A stretch of 9,486 bases of DNA from Cyanobacteria bacterium UBA6984 (GTDB lineage: Bacteria > Cyanobacteriota > Vampirovibrionia > Gastranaerophilales > Gastranaerophilaceae), in contig DJYG01000044.1 in the NCBI GenBank assembly GCA_002450015.1, positions 1-9,486 of the forward strand, in the 5' to 3' direction. The stretch's first letter is position 1. Each line of letters begins with the position of its first letter. The notes under the pieces are model-generated. The model ran no database searches. It saw only the letters and a list, made by a program, of their open reading frames with translations, and was not told where the DNA came from. The translations under genes were made by a program, and so were the position numbers. This document shows, piece after piece, positions 1 through 5,962 of the stretch.

Positions 1-247
1 GAGATTAGATAAATTTTTAAAAGTATCAAGACTAATAAAAAGACGCACCGTTGCAAACGAAGTTTCAGACACAGGCAGGGTTTATGTTAACGGTAATCCC
101 GCAAAGCCTGCAAAACAGTTGAAAGTCGGTGATATTATTAAAATTGAATATCATAATAAAAACGTTATTGTGAAGGTTCTTATAATTCCGCAAAATAACG
201 TAAGTATTCAAGAAGCACCAACTCTTTATGAAGTTATAGAAGGATAA
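1..247 (+). CDS. rqcP: S4-domain RNA-binding protein, RqcP/YabO-like (5' edge cut by 2 bases)
   Basis: The frame starting at base 2 reads RLDKFLKVSRLIKRRTVA and runs 81 codons to TAA. Base 1 is the G of a presumed ATG, so the protein is 82 aa, against 86 aa for Bacillus subtilis RqcP (YabO), whose N-terminus it matches almost residue for residue. The S4 fold covers about residues 2-60: RLDKFL, then the basic LIKRRT helix, then GRVYVNG and the GDII turn. In the family, RqcP binds stalled 50S subunits with peptidyl-tRNA and works with RqcH in C-terminal alanine tailing during ribosome quality control. Other small S4 proteins (Hsp15-like) are possible but usually longer. The downstream membrane-protein gene follows after 5 bp and its Shine-Dalgarno lies in the last codons here, so the two are likely co-transcribed. 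The promoter lies outside the window. Confidence 0.85.
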   Translation, partial: RLDKFLKVSRLIKRRTVANEVSDTGRVYVNGNPAKPAKQLKVGDIIKIEYHNKNVIVKVLIIPQNNVSIQEAPTLYEVIEG

Positions 248-252
248 AATTT

Positions 253-876
253 ATGCATGAATTATTTTCACAAATGAACAGTTATTTTCAATCACTAGGT
301 ATATACGGTTTAGCACTAAATTCTTTTGTAGAAAGTTTTTTCCTTGTTCCCCCTCCGGATTTTTTACTTATTGCAATGGATTTGGCAAAACCTGAAAAAG
401 CGCTTTGGTATGCAACAGTATGTTCATTTGCGTCTATTTTAGGTGGATTGGTTGGATATTTAATTGGTTTAATAGGTGGAAGACCCGTTTTTAATTGGTT
501 TTTCAGAAAAAATCCTGAACAATTTGAAAAAGTTGAAGCTCTTTATAATAAATACGGTTCTATTGCGGTATTTTTTGCCGGATTTACGCCAATTCCATAT
601 AAAGTTTTTACAATAGCAAGTGGTGTTTTGAATATGAATTGGTGGAAATTTACTCTTGCAAGTTTTTTTGGACGTGCGGGAAGATTTTTTGTCGTAAGTA
701 TTGTTTTAATGCTTTTTGGAGAAATGATTAAGCAATACCTTGAAATAGTTATTGCTGTTGTTTCCTTAATAATTGTTTTATTTTTTATTGTTTTATATTA
801 CAAAGGTAAAAAATCATTTAAGACAAATTTATCTGAAACAAAAACAGAAGAAGAAAAAGCAATTCACAATTTATAA
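253..876 (+). CDS. YqaA-like DedA/VTT-family inner-membrane protein
   Basis: This 207-aa integral membrane protein has the DedA/VTT (SNARE-associated Golgi) layout. An N-terminal amphipathic stretch leads into a re-entrant segment with Glu27 (FVESFF) and PPPD at 33-36. A glycine-rich helix follows (GGLVGYLIGLIGG, 64-76), then the signature GFTPIPYKVFTIASG at 110-124 and FFGRAGRFF at 138-146. A last TM helix spans about 163-183 and the tail is short, charged and cytosolic. PPPD and FTPIPYK point to the YqaA branch rather than classic DedA with its R-x-x-P-x-x-R. DedA-family members act in lipid (undecaprenyl phosphate or phospholipid) translocation; for the YqaA branch the substrate is unsettled, so no precise role is claimed. 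The start is supported by AGAAGGA about 8 nt upstream. The TAA stop overlaps the converging TPR gene by 6 bp. Confidence 0.85.
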   Translation: MHELFSQMNSYFQSLGIYGLALNSFVESFFLVPPPDFLLIAMDLAKPEKALWYATVCSFASILGGLVGYLIGLIGGRPVFNWFFRKNPEQFEKVEALYNKYGSIAVFFAGFTPIPYKVFTIASGVLNMNWWKFTLASFFGRAGRFFVVSIVLMLFGEMIKQYLEIVIAVVSLIIVLFFIVLYYKGKKSFKTNLSETKTEEEKAIHNL

Positions 877-1452
877 TTTTTTAAGCATCATTTTTGCCGG
901 ATAGTAATCCGGCAAAACTTCTAAACTTGTTTCAAATTCTCGTTTTGCCAAAATGTTGTTATTACATTTTAGGTGGTAATTGCCATATAAAAAATGTAGT
1001 TCAGGATCATTATAGCAGCGTTCTACGCCTCGATTTAAAAATATTTTTGCAACTGAAGGATAGTTATAATTTAATAATACTCTGGCTATAAATTTATAAC
1101 TTTCTTGATTTATTTGATAAAAAATATCACAAGCGTTTATTACATTTTCTACTGATTCTGATAGTCCTGATTTTAAAAGCAAAGCAATATCGATTTCAAG
1201 AAAATTTCTTACCTGAAAATATGTTGGCATATACTGTATATAATTATTCATAAACTGAATAAATAAATATGCCCAATCTGCACGCATATCAATATCTCTT
1301 ATTGGTGTGAAAATTTTTCTTGCTTCATTAACTTTGCCTTGAAGCATTTTACAATAGCCGTATTCAAGTTGATAGTTATTTTCTGCAAAAAAATTTTCAC
1401 AATTGCTAAAATCAGCATTTACAAGATGCTTTTTTGCCTCTTTATAGTCCAT
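871..1452 (-). CDS. TPR-like cytoplasmic protein downstream of csrA
   Basis: I do not recognise this 193-aa protein by name. It has no signal peptide or membrane segment and is predicted to be all-helical. A TPR-like helix pair lies at about 25-57 (YGYCKMLQGKVNEARKIF) and a clearer one at about 149-182 (PELHFLYGNYHL, then AKREFETSLEVLPD), the latter with the usual spacing of aromatic, Gly, Ala and Pro positions. The middle (60-145) is probably degenerate repeats. It is likely a protein-interaction scaffold. The ATG overlaps the csrA 3' end by 11 bp and only a poor AAAAAG precedes it, so translation probably depends on coupling to csrA. The stop lies in TTATAA, shared with the converging membrane-protein gene. 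The C-terminal codons for PDYYPAK contain a perfect 11-bp inverted repeat (892-917). Confidence 0.7.
   Translation of the reverse strand: MDYKEAKKHLVNADFSNCENFFAENNYQLEYGYCKMLQGKVNEARKIFTPIRDIDMRADWAYLFIQFMNNYIQYMPTYFQVRNFLEIDIALLLKSGLSESVENVINACDIFYQINQESYKFIARVLLNYNYPSVAKIFLNRGVERCYNDPELHFLYGNYHLKCNNNILAKREFETSLEVLPDYYPAKMMLKKL
892..917. repeat. Perfect 11-bp inverted repeat (hairpin) inside the 3' end of the TPR gene
   Basis: TTTTGCCGGAT (892-902) and ATCCGGCAAAA (907-917) are exact reverse complements around an AGTA loop. The GC core GCCGGAT stands out in this AT-rich DNA. It lies within the minus-strand coding sequence, about 20 bp before that gene's stop, and starts 15 bp after the stop of the converging plus-strand gene. 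Neither strand has a U-run after the stem, so it is not a canonical intrinsic terminator, but it could stabilise the 3' end of the plus-strand mRNA or slow converging polymerases. Confidence 0.6.
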
Positions 1453-1723
1453 CTTTTTCTGTTTTTTTCTTAATTACAACCTTTTTGGCAGTTTTAGGTG
1501 TTGGCATTAATTCGGATAAATTGCCTAAAGCTTCTAGGGAAATATTATCAGATTGTTTATTGGTATCTTGAATTTGTTGATAAACTTCTTCTCGATATAT
1601 CTTTACATCTTTTGGTGCATTTATCGCAATTTTACAATTATCATTTTTTGATTCTAAAATGGTAATTTCTATTTCATCATTTATTATAATTTTTTGACCG
1701 TTTTTTCTTGATAATATAAGCAT
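1442..1723 (-). CDS. csrA: Carbon storage regulator CsrA with extended C-terminus
   Basis: This 93-aa protein starts with the CsrA signature MLILSRK and contains INAPKDVKIYREEVYQQIQ at 34-52. The RNA-contacting residues Leu4, Arg6 and Arg44 are all present. Family members are dimeric beta-strand proteins that bind GGA motifs in mRNA leaders and usually block ribosome access. The usual length is about 60-75 aa; here a further ~35 residues follow (54-93), first polar, then basic (KKVVIKKKTEK at 80-90). The gene starts 1 bp inside the fliW stop (TAATG) and has the Shine-Dalgarno GAGGGAG about 10 nt upstream, inside the fliW 3' end. This implies coupled synthesis with FliW, the protein antagonist of CsrA. 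The stop overlaps the next TPR gene by 11 bp. Confidence 0.95.
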   Translation of the reverse strand: MLILSRKNGQKIIINDEIEITILESKNDNCKIAINAPKDVKIYREEVYQQIQDTNKQSDNISLEALGNLSELMPTPKTAKKVVIKKKTEKDGL

Positions 1724-2181
1724 TATACAGGTTCTCCCTCACTTGTTTGAGGCTGGTTTTCAAATAAAGGTTTGGTTACATCAAAACCTGAACCAGAGAG
1801 AATAACTTGACCTGCATTATGATTTTTAATATTAAATACAATTGGCGCTAGCAAATTTACTGTTGTTCCTCTAGGATTATTGTTAGGAACATTTGCAATA
1901 TTTAAAACAACTAAATCTTCAGCAGATTTAACATTTAATATGCTTTCTGCTTCATCAGGAAGTTCAAATACATATTCAATACCGAAAAATCCTGGGGAAG
2001 TAACTAAAAATGCCAGCTCCGGCGTTGTTGTTGATTGAAGCCATTTGAATAAAGATGCTTCTTTAGATTCAATTAAAATAAATTGAGTTTCTTCGTTGTA
2101 ACCTAAAATAGGCATAGCGAAATTAAAGATTAAGTTTTCATCACCCTCTATTTCGCCAAATCTGGTTGTTTGAATTTTCAT
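1723..2181 (-). CDS. fliW: Flagellar assembly factor FliW (CsrA antagonist)
   Basis: This 152-aa protein aligns over its full length with FliW from memory of the Bacillus protein. It opens with the strand MKIQTTRFGEIE, then the ILGY turn (25-28, in place of GLPGF). It continues with FKWLQSTTTPELAFLVTSP at 45-63, AEDLVVLNIANV at 87-98 and TVNLLAPIVFNIKN at 107-120, with QVIL at 125-128. In characterised systems FliW binds CsrA allosterically and releases it when flagellin titrates FliW, linking filament assembly to flagellin translation. No flagellin gene is visible here, so the partner that controls FliW in this organism is unknown. AAGGA about 6 nt upstream supports the ATG. The gene starts 10 bp after the secreted TPR gene and ends in a TAATG overlap with csrA. 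The last ~12 residues (QPQTSEGEPV) are probably disordered. Confidence 0.93.
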   Translation of the reverse strand: MKIQTTRFGEIEGDENLIFNFAMPILGYNEETQFILIESKEASLFKWLQSTTTPELAFLVTSPGFFGIEYVFELPDEAESILNVKSAEDLVVLNIANVPNNNPRGTTVNLLAPIVFNIKNHNAGQVILSGSGFDVTKPLFENQPQTSEGEPV

Positions 2182-2191
2182 ATTTTTCCTT

Positions 2192-3268
2192 TTAATTATT
2201 ACCGCCTAAGCCAAAATTAAAATTTGGCATCATAGAATTAAACATCATTGTTTGCATCATTTCAGGTGTCATCATTTGTTGTTTATTGCCGTTACTGTTT
2301 GCATTTTGTGCTGCTTGCTGAGCCATCATAAACGGCAACATATTCATCATATTATTGTTCATCATCATGTTATTTTGATTGTTATTTTTTTCTCCAAAAA
2401 GAGCATCAATGTTTGGTTGTGACATTGCGGCCATTTGTGCCTGCATCATTTCACGTTGGATTTGTTGTTGATATTCTTCTCTTGTTAAATCAGGTTTATA
2501 TTCACTTTTTACTTCTGATACAGTATTATCATCCGATGTTACTTTTGTTTCAGTATTTTGTGTTTGAACAGGTTGTGCTTGTTTTGCAATATTTGTTAAG
2601 CCTGCTGCATTCAAAACTCTCAATGCTTCAACTATTTCTGCATCAGTGGGATTAGATGATGAAGCAATTTTTATACCGTCAAAATTTAAACTTGATTTGT
2701 TTAATTTTGTTGAAAAGTTTTTAAAGCCTTTAAATTCATATTTATTTAATTCTTCATCAGAATTCATTTCTTTTCTTAAACGTTCAACTTTTTTTCTTTC
2801 AATTTCTTTGTTTAAGTTTGCAGAAAGTCCATTTCCATAAGGCGCTCTGATGAATTCGTCCAATTCTGTCAGAACTTCTTTTGGTTTTTGTTCTTTTTCT
2901 TCATGTTGGTTAATATAGCAATTTGCGGGGTCTTCAATACATACCAATCCTTTTTGAGCATATTGTCCAATTGTATTATTTGGATTCAATGAGTATGCTT
3001 CTTTATAAAGGGCTTTAGCTTTTTGGGCATCTCCAGCTTGGGTAAAAGCCATTGCCATATAGTATATTGCAAGTTGATTTTTTGAATTTTTAGGACTCTT
3101 TTTTAAATATGGATACAACTCTTGCAAACATCCAATATAGTTGCCTGATTTATATTTTTGAATGCCTTTTGCAACTTCAGGCGTGATTGTTTGATGATAG
3201 TCTGCTGCAAAGGCACATGTTGACATTAATGCTAATATTGCAAATATTGAGAATATTTTTTTTATCAT
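2192..3268 (-). CDS. Secreted TPR protein with Met/Asn/Gln-rich C-terminus
   Basis: No named family was recognised. The 358-aa product has a signal peptide (KK, hydrophobic 5-16, likely cleavage after AFA at 19-21), so it should be exported. Residues about 30-100 form two TPR-like units (GIQKYKSGNYIGCLQELYPYLKKSP, then LAIYYMAMAFTQAGDAQKAKALYKEAYSLNPNN). Cysteines at 110 and 117 could form a disulphide. A charged, probably coiled region (130-190) leads to a low-complexity end: from 274 to 347 I count 20 methionines among Asn and Gln, many as MM pairs. An MxxM/MMxxxMM pattern could bind soft metals or just be a flexible adhesive tail; neither is shown. The start has AAGGGAGT about 8 nt upstream. 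It heads the unit with fliW, csrA and the TPR gene, which links an exported protein to the Csr switch. Confidence 0.75.
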   Translation of the reverse strand: MIKKIFSIFAILALMSTCAFAADYHQTITPEVAKGIQKYKSGNYIGCLQELYPYLKKSPKNSKNQLAIYYMAMAFTQAGDAQKAKALYKEAYSLNPNNTIGQYAQKGLVCIEDPANCYINQHEEKEQKPKEVLTELDEFIRAPYGNGLSANLNKEIERKKVERLRKEMNSDEELNKYEFKGFKNFSTKLNKSSLNFDGIKIASSSNPTDAEIVEALRVLNAAGLTNIAKQAQPVQTQNTETKVTSDDNTVSEVKSEYKPDLTREEYQQQIQREMMQAQMAAMSQPNIDALFGEKNNNQNNMMMNNNMMNMLPFMMAQQAAQNANSNGNKQQMMTPEMMQTMMFNSMMPNFNFGLGGNN

Positions 3269-3276
3269 AGTGTATT

Positions 3277-3318
3277 ACTCCCTTATAGTAATTTTAATGA
3301 TTTTCACGCAAAAATCAA
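3277..3318 (-). promoter_or_regulatory. Possible promoter and ribosome binding site of the fliW-csrA unit
   Basis: On the minus strand TTGATT (3318-3313) is followed after 16 bp by TAAAAT (3296-3291), a plausible -35/-10 pair with 4/6 and 5/6 matches. The predicted start near 3284 falls almost on the Shine-Dalgarno AAGGGAGT (3284-3277), giving a leader of only about 16 nt. That tightness, and the overlap of the -35 with the inverted repeat at 3311-3375, keep confidence low. Transcription may instead enter from the gene upstream. Confidence 0.3.
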
Positions 3319-3375
3319 CTTTTTAACATTATATAACCTTTTTAGGATTATTATATAGTTTAAAAAGCTGATTTT
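3311..3375 (-). repeat. Long inverted repeat between the repeat-protein gene and the fliW-csrA unit
   Basis: AAAATCAACTTTTTAA (3311-3326) pairs with TTAAAAAGCTGATTTT (3360-3375): 15 of 16 positions match, and the odd pair is G-U in minus-strand RNA. The inner bases (AACATTATATAACC against GGATTATTATATAGTT) can extend the stem with bulges. In minus-strand RNA the 3' arm ends in GAUUUUUG, so it could be a weak terminator for the upstream gene or a folded leader for the downstream one. The stem is almost all A-U, so its strength is uncertain. Confidence 0.55.
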
Positions 3376-3418
3376 ATTGTATTTTAGATTTAAATATTAA
3401 TTGTGAATTTATTTTAAG

Positions 3419-4366
3419 TTACAGTATCATTGCAACAACCATCAGAACAAACATTCCAATTTGCATTGCGGTTGCCATTTTTTGTTGAAAACCATTTGAG
3501 TCGTATTTTTTTGCGCTCTTTTGTGCATTTACCGCACTTGAAATACGTTTTAGACGAGTAGTTTCTTTATCGTTAGAAAAATTTGAATTAAAAATAGTAT
3601 TTTCAAGTCTGCTAAGTCTGTTTTCTACTGTATCGTTTGAAAAACTTTGTTTAAAGACATTTTTTTCCAATTTATTTAATTTTGAACGAAAATCTCTATC
3701 GGCTATTTTTCTGTCAATTAAATCACCTTTTTGCGAATGATAAAATGTGTCTGTGCTGTTTTGTGCAAGTGAATTTGGTGAAAAATAGTTATCTTGTTCA
3801 TCATAGAAGTAATTTTGTTCTTCAAATTCATTTTGTTTTGGTTTGTACGCAATTTTATTTTTAAGCCTTTCTACCCTTTCAGAAAGAGCGTCTTCATAGG
3901 TTTTTTTGAAGATTTCTTTTTCTAATTTTGAAAGTCTTGAGTTAATGTCTAAATTCTTGTAATTTTTACCAAAGATTTGTTCTTCAATTTCATTAACAGC
4001 AGGATATTCAATTTTTGGATTATCAGGCTCAATGTATTCTTGTTCTGATGATTGAGCTAATTTTTTTTCATTATAATTATCTTCTTCAGCAAAAGTATCT
4101 CTTGTCGGGGTGATTTCTTGTCCCATTTGATTTGCTGCAATATCATCGGAAAGAGCAGAAAGTCTTGATTTAACGCTTCCTGATTTTGATTGTCCGTAAA
4201 CTTGTTCTTCTATTCTTGACAAACGCTCTGTATCGCTTTGTTTTGTATATTCAATTCCGAATAAATTGTTTTCTATTCTGCTCAGTGTTTGAGAAGTTTT
4301 GCTTTGTGCAAAACAATTGTTTGAAAGTAAAAAGATAAACAATATTGTTGTAAATAATTTTCTCAT
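3419..4366 (-). CDS. Secreted, membrane-anchored protein with ~21-residue RLSRLE..IF repeats
   Basis: I do not recognise a named domain. The 315-aa product has a signal peptide (hydrophobic 5-15, likely cleavage after CFA at 18-20) and a hydrophobic C-terminus (about 298-315, rich in Met, Val and Ile) that could anchor it in the membrane. Between them lie six copies of a ~21-residue unit of the form R-L-S-[RK]-[LI]-E-x-x-[IV]-[FY]-[GKN]-x-x-[FY]-x-x-[DS]. They are arranged as three modules (27-77, 124-173, 229-281), each two units plus a half unit. Charged, Asn/Gln/Tyr-rich linkers separate the modules. The periodicity suggests short paired helices. The ATG is preceded by an unusually G-rich tract (CAGGGGGCGGG, 4382-4372) in otherwise AT-rich DNA. 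No convincing promoter was found upstream. An inverted repeat follows within 45 bp of the stop. Confidence 0.75.
   Translation of the reverse strand: MRKLFTTILFIFLLSNNCFAQSKTSQTLSRIENNLFGIEYTKQSDTERLSRIEEQVYGQSKSGSVKSRLSALSDDIAANQMGQEITPTRDTFAEEDNYNEKKLAQSSEQEYIEPDNPKIEYPAVNEIEEQIFGKNYKNLDINSRLSKLEKEIFKKTYEDALSERVERLKNKIAYKPKQNEFEEQNYFYDEQDNYFSPNSLAQNSTDTFYHSQKGDLIDRKIADRDFRSKLNKLEKNVFKQSFSNDTVENRLSRLENTIFNSNFSNDKETTRLKRISSAVNAQKSAKKYDSNGFQQKMATAMQIGMFVLMVVAMIL
3524..4288 (-). repeat. Six ~21-aa protein repeats in three modules
   Basis: The modules map to 4288-4136, 3997-3848 and 3682-3524. Unit lengths read from R/K-L to the next R-L are 20-21 residues. Examples are RLSRIEEQVYGQSKSGSVKS (48-67), RLSKLEKEIFKKTYEDALSE (144-163) and KLNKLEKNVFKQSFSNDTV (229-247). 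Each module ends in a half unit (RLSALSDDIA, RVERLKNKIA, RLKRISSAVNA). The copies are diverged in sequence, so this is an old protein repeat, not a recent DNA duplication. Confidence 0.75.
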
Positions 4367-4466
4367 ATAAACCCGCCCCCTGAAGTAATATTAAACTTGC
4401 TTTTTAAAATATTCCATTAATCATTCAAGCGGTATTTAAAATTGCAAAAATAAGAAAAAAGTAGTA

Positions 4467-4505
4467 AAGAAAAAGGACGAAACTTTGTAATCAATTTACG
4501 TCCTT
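4467..4505 (-). terminator. Rho-independent terminator of the phosphodiester glycosidase gene
   Basis: In minus-strand RNA AAGGACG (4505-4499) pairs with CGTCCTT (4479-4473) around a 19-nt AT-rich loop and is followed by TTTCTTT. It lies about 30 nt after the stop at 4536. The seven-base stem with three to four GC pairs plus the U-rich tail is typical. It should isolate this gene from the repeat-protein gene downstream. Confidence 0.65.
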
Positions 4506-4535
4506 GGAAAATAAAGAAGATATGTTAACTGATGA

Positions 4536-5780
4536 TTATGATTTTAATTCAATTGTTAGCGCATTTGATAAGGCTATACCACCTTTTACAGAAGGCATAT
4601 TTACAATTTTTCCGTTAATATACATAACCGTTGAACCTCCTCCATCAAGGTTCATTGCGTTTATACATCCTATTGATTTCATAAATCCAGCAAGTTCTTT
4701 TAATGTCATTCCGACAGATGCGCCTTCCCTACCGTCAACCGCAACCATAATTAAATTACCGTCTGCTGTATAGCCTATTGCAGTTCTTGGATTTTTACCA
4801 CCAATTGCGCCAAGTTTTTGTTCTGTAATATCAATAAAAATTTCACCATTTTTAACTAAATAAGGTCCACCGCTAATTATATGGTTGACATTATCCCAAC
4901 CGGGAATTGTTTTTATATCCAATGAAGCTTTTTTAGCTTTAAAAACACTTTCTAATTTATCTTTAGGACCTACTATTACATATCCGTTTGGCGGAATTGG
5001 TAACGCTTGAGTTGATACAGACGCAATTTTATTATCTTCAATTGCCATTTGAATACCGTATTTAGGAGTTTGTGGTGCAAATGCTCCCCATTCCGGAGTA
5101 TATGCAATAACATACGTTGATAGCATTCTTGGTTGATTTATATTATCAATTTTAATATCACCTTTTGTTGTTTTTAATTTTGCATTTAATTCTATTCTTG
5201 CCATATCAAATCCGTTATCAAAAATTCCCATTGCTACACGGTTATATATTGGACCTGTATATAATTTTTTATCAATCATAAGAGTTCCTAATGGTACTCC
5301 TGTTTGCGGTTTAAAATAAGTTCCATTTATTGCCACAATAGAATTTGTTTTTTTTGCAATGCTCGTAATAGTTGATTTGGAAGCTAATCTTTGGGATGAA
5401 AGCTGAGGAGTGATTGCTATATCTGAATTTAATTTTTGGTTTACTTCTACTACATTTAACCTTACAGGACGACCTTGATATACTTTTGTTAATTTAATAT
5501 GTTTTATTCCTGGTGCAATATCGTATATTAAACTGTTTTTATACCTATTCCTTACACTTTTATCAAAATCAGTTGAAATTGTTTTAATGTCATCTTTGAC
5601 ACGGCTGCCTGCTATTATTGGTGATATAGTTCCACCTTGGGCTATACGAAGTTCTTGAGCAACAAGGGGAGGACTTTTTATAAAACTGCCAATAGTTGAT
5701 GTTAAAGCTGCAACTATCGACAAATTAATCGCGACGGTTAACATTTTACGTTGATTTAGACTTAAAGTTTGTGTATTCAT
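4536..5780 (-). CDS. Phosphodiester glycosidase family protein (NAGPA domain, formerly DUF2233)
   Basis: This 414-aa protein has an N-terminal hydrophobic segment (about 14-34) that is either a signal peptide ending near VAQ (40-42) or a membrane anchor, so the enzyme acts outside the cytoplasm. After a ~50-residue linker the NAGPA domain runs from about 85 to 412. Its motifs are VAINGTYF (149-156), ISGGPYLVKNG (302-312), NPRTAIGY (330-337), VAVDGREG (347-354), MTLKELAGFMKSIGC (358-372) and the hallmark NLDGGGSTVMYING (377-390). The family includes the mammalian uncovering enzyme that removes GlcNAc from a phosphodiester; bacterial members are thought to cut sugar-1-phosphodiesters in envelope glycans. 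The substrate here is unknown. GGTGA about 5 nt upstream supports the ATG. It has its own promoter (5963-5991), a long leader and a terminator, so it is probably monocistronic. Confidence 0.9.
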   Translation of the reverse strand: MNTQTLSLNQRKMLTVAINLSIVAALTSTIGSFIKSPPLVAQELRIAQGGTISPIIAGSRVKDDIKTISTDFDKSVRNRYKNSLIYDIAPGIKHIKLTKVYQGRPVRLNVVEVNQKLNSDIAITPQLSSQRLASKSTITSIAKKTNSIVAINGTYFKPQTGVPLGTLMIDKKLYTGPIYNRVAMGIFDNGFDMARIELNAKLKTTKGDIKIDNINQPRMLSTYVIAYTPEWGAFAPQTPKYGIQMAIEDNKIASVSTQALPIPPNGYVIVGPKDKLESVFKAKKASLDIKTIPGWDNVNHIISGGPYLVKNGEIFIDITEQKLGAIGGKNPRTAIGYTADGNLIMVAVDGREGASVGMTLKELAGFMKSIGCINAMNLDGGGSTVMYINGKIVNMPSVKGGIALSNALTIELKS

Positions 5781-5836
5781 AATTTCACCATAAAGACACA
5801 GCTTCTAAAGGGTTTTAAAAAAAACTCTTTAAGCAT
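5777..5836 (-). CDS. Possible 19-codon upstream ORF in the glycosidase leader
   Basis: ATG at 5836 opens a frame coding MLKEFFLKPFRSCVFMVKL and ending in TGA, which overlaps the glycosidase ATG as ATGA. It has the Shine-Dalgarno AGAGG 8 nt upstream (5849-5845). A well-placed ribosome site plus a four-base stop/start overlap is what a coupling or leader peptide would show. The peptide resembles no known attenuator, with only scattered Phe, Lys and Leu. It lies downstream of the predicted transcription start, unlike the longer GTG-initiated version of the same frame. Confidence 0.3.
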   Translation of the reverse strand: MLKEFFLKPFRSCVFMVKL

Positions 5837-5866
5837 AGTATGAACCTCTGAATACCTTTTTTTTGA

Positions 5867-5906
5867 GAAGTGGTGCATTTTATTAATGCATGGGGAATAA
5901 CACTTC
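5867..5906 (-). other. Nested hairpin in the glycosidase 5' leader
   Basis: Outer arms GAAGTG (5867-5872) and CACTTC (5901-5906) enclose an inner stem TGCATT (5874-5879) / AATGCA (5885-5890) with loop TTATT. There is 1 nt between stems on one side and 10 nt (TGGGGAATAA) on the other. The structure lies about 20 nt before the upstream ORF's ribosome site and inside the predicted ~175-nt leader. It has no U-run and does not match a riboswitch I recognise. Confidence 0.4.
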
Positions 5907-5962
5907 GGAGCGTTTTTTAGGGTAACATATAATCTTTTTCTTTTGAGCTTCGCTCTACTAAT

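Noticed and set aside
892..917. Inverted repeat as a rho-independent terminator
   Set aside because: No U-run follows the stem on either strand, so it is listed as a hairpin only.
2413..2840. Open frames on the plus strand opposite the Met/Asn-rich protein gene
   Set aside because: They are antisense shadows: leucine- and phenylalanine-rich translations produced by the opposite strand's codon use, with no ribosome sites.
4504..4773. Plus-strand 89-codon frame opposite the glycosidase C-terminus
   Set aside because: It starts in the terminator stem and mirrors the conserved NAGPA motif codons on the other strand; no promoter or family match.
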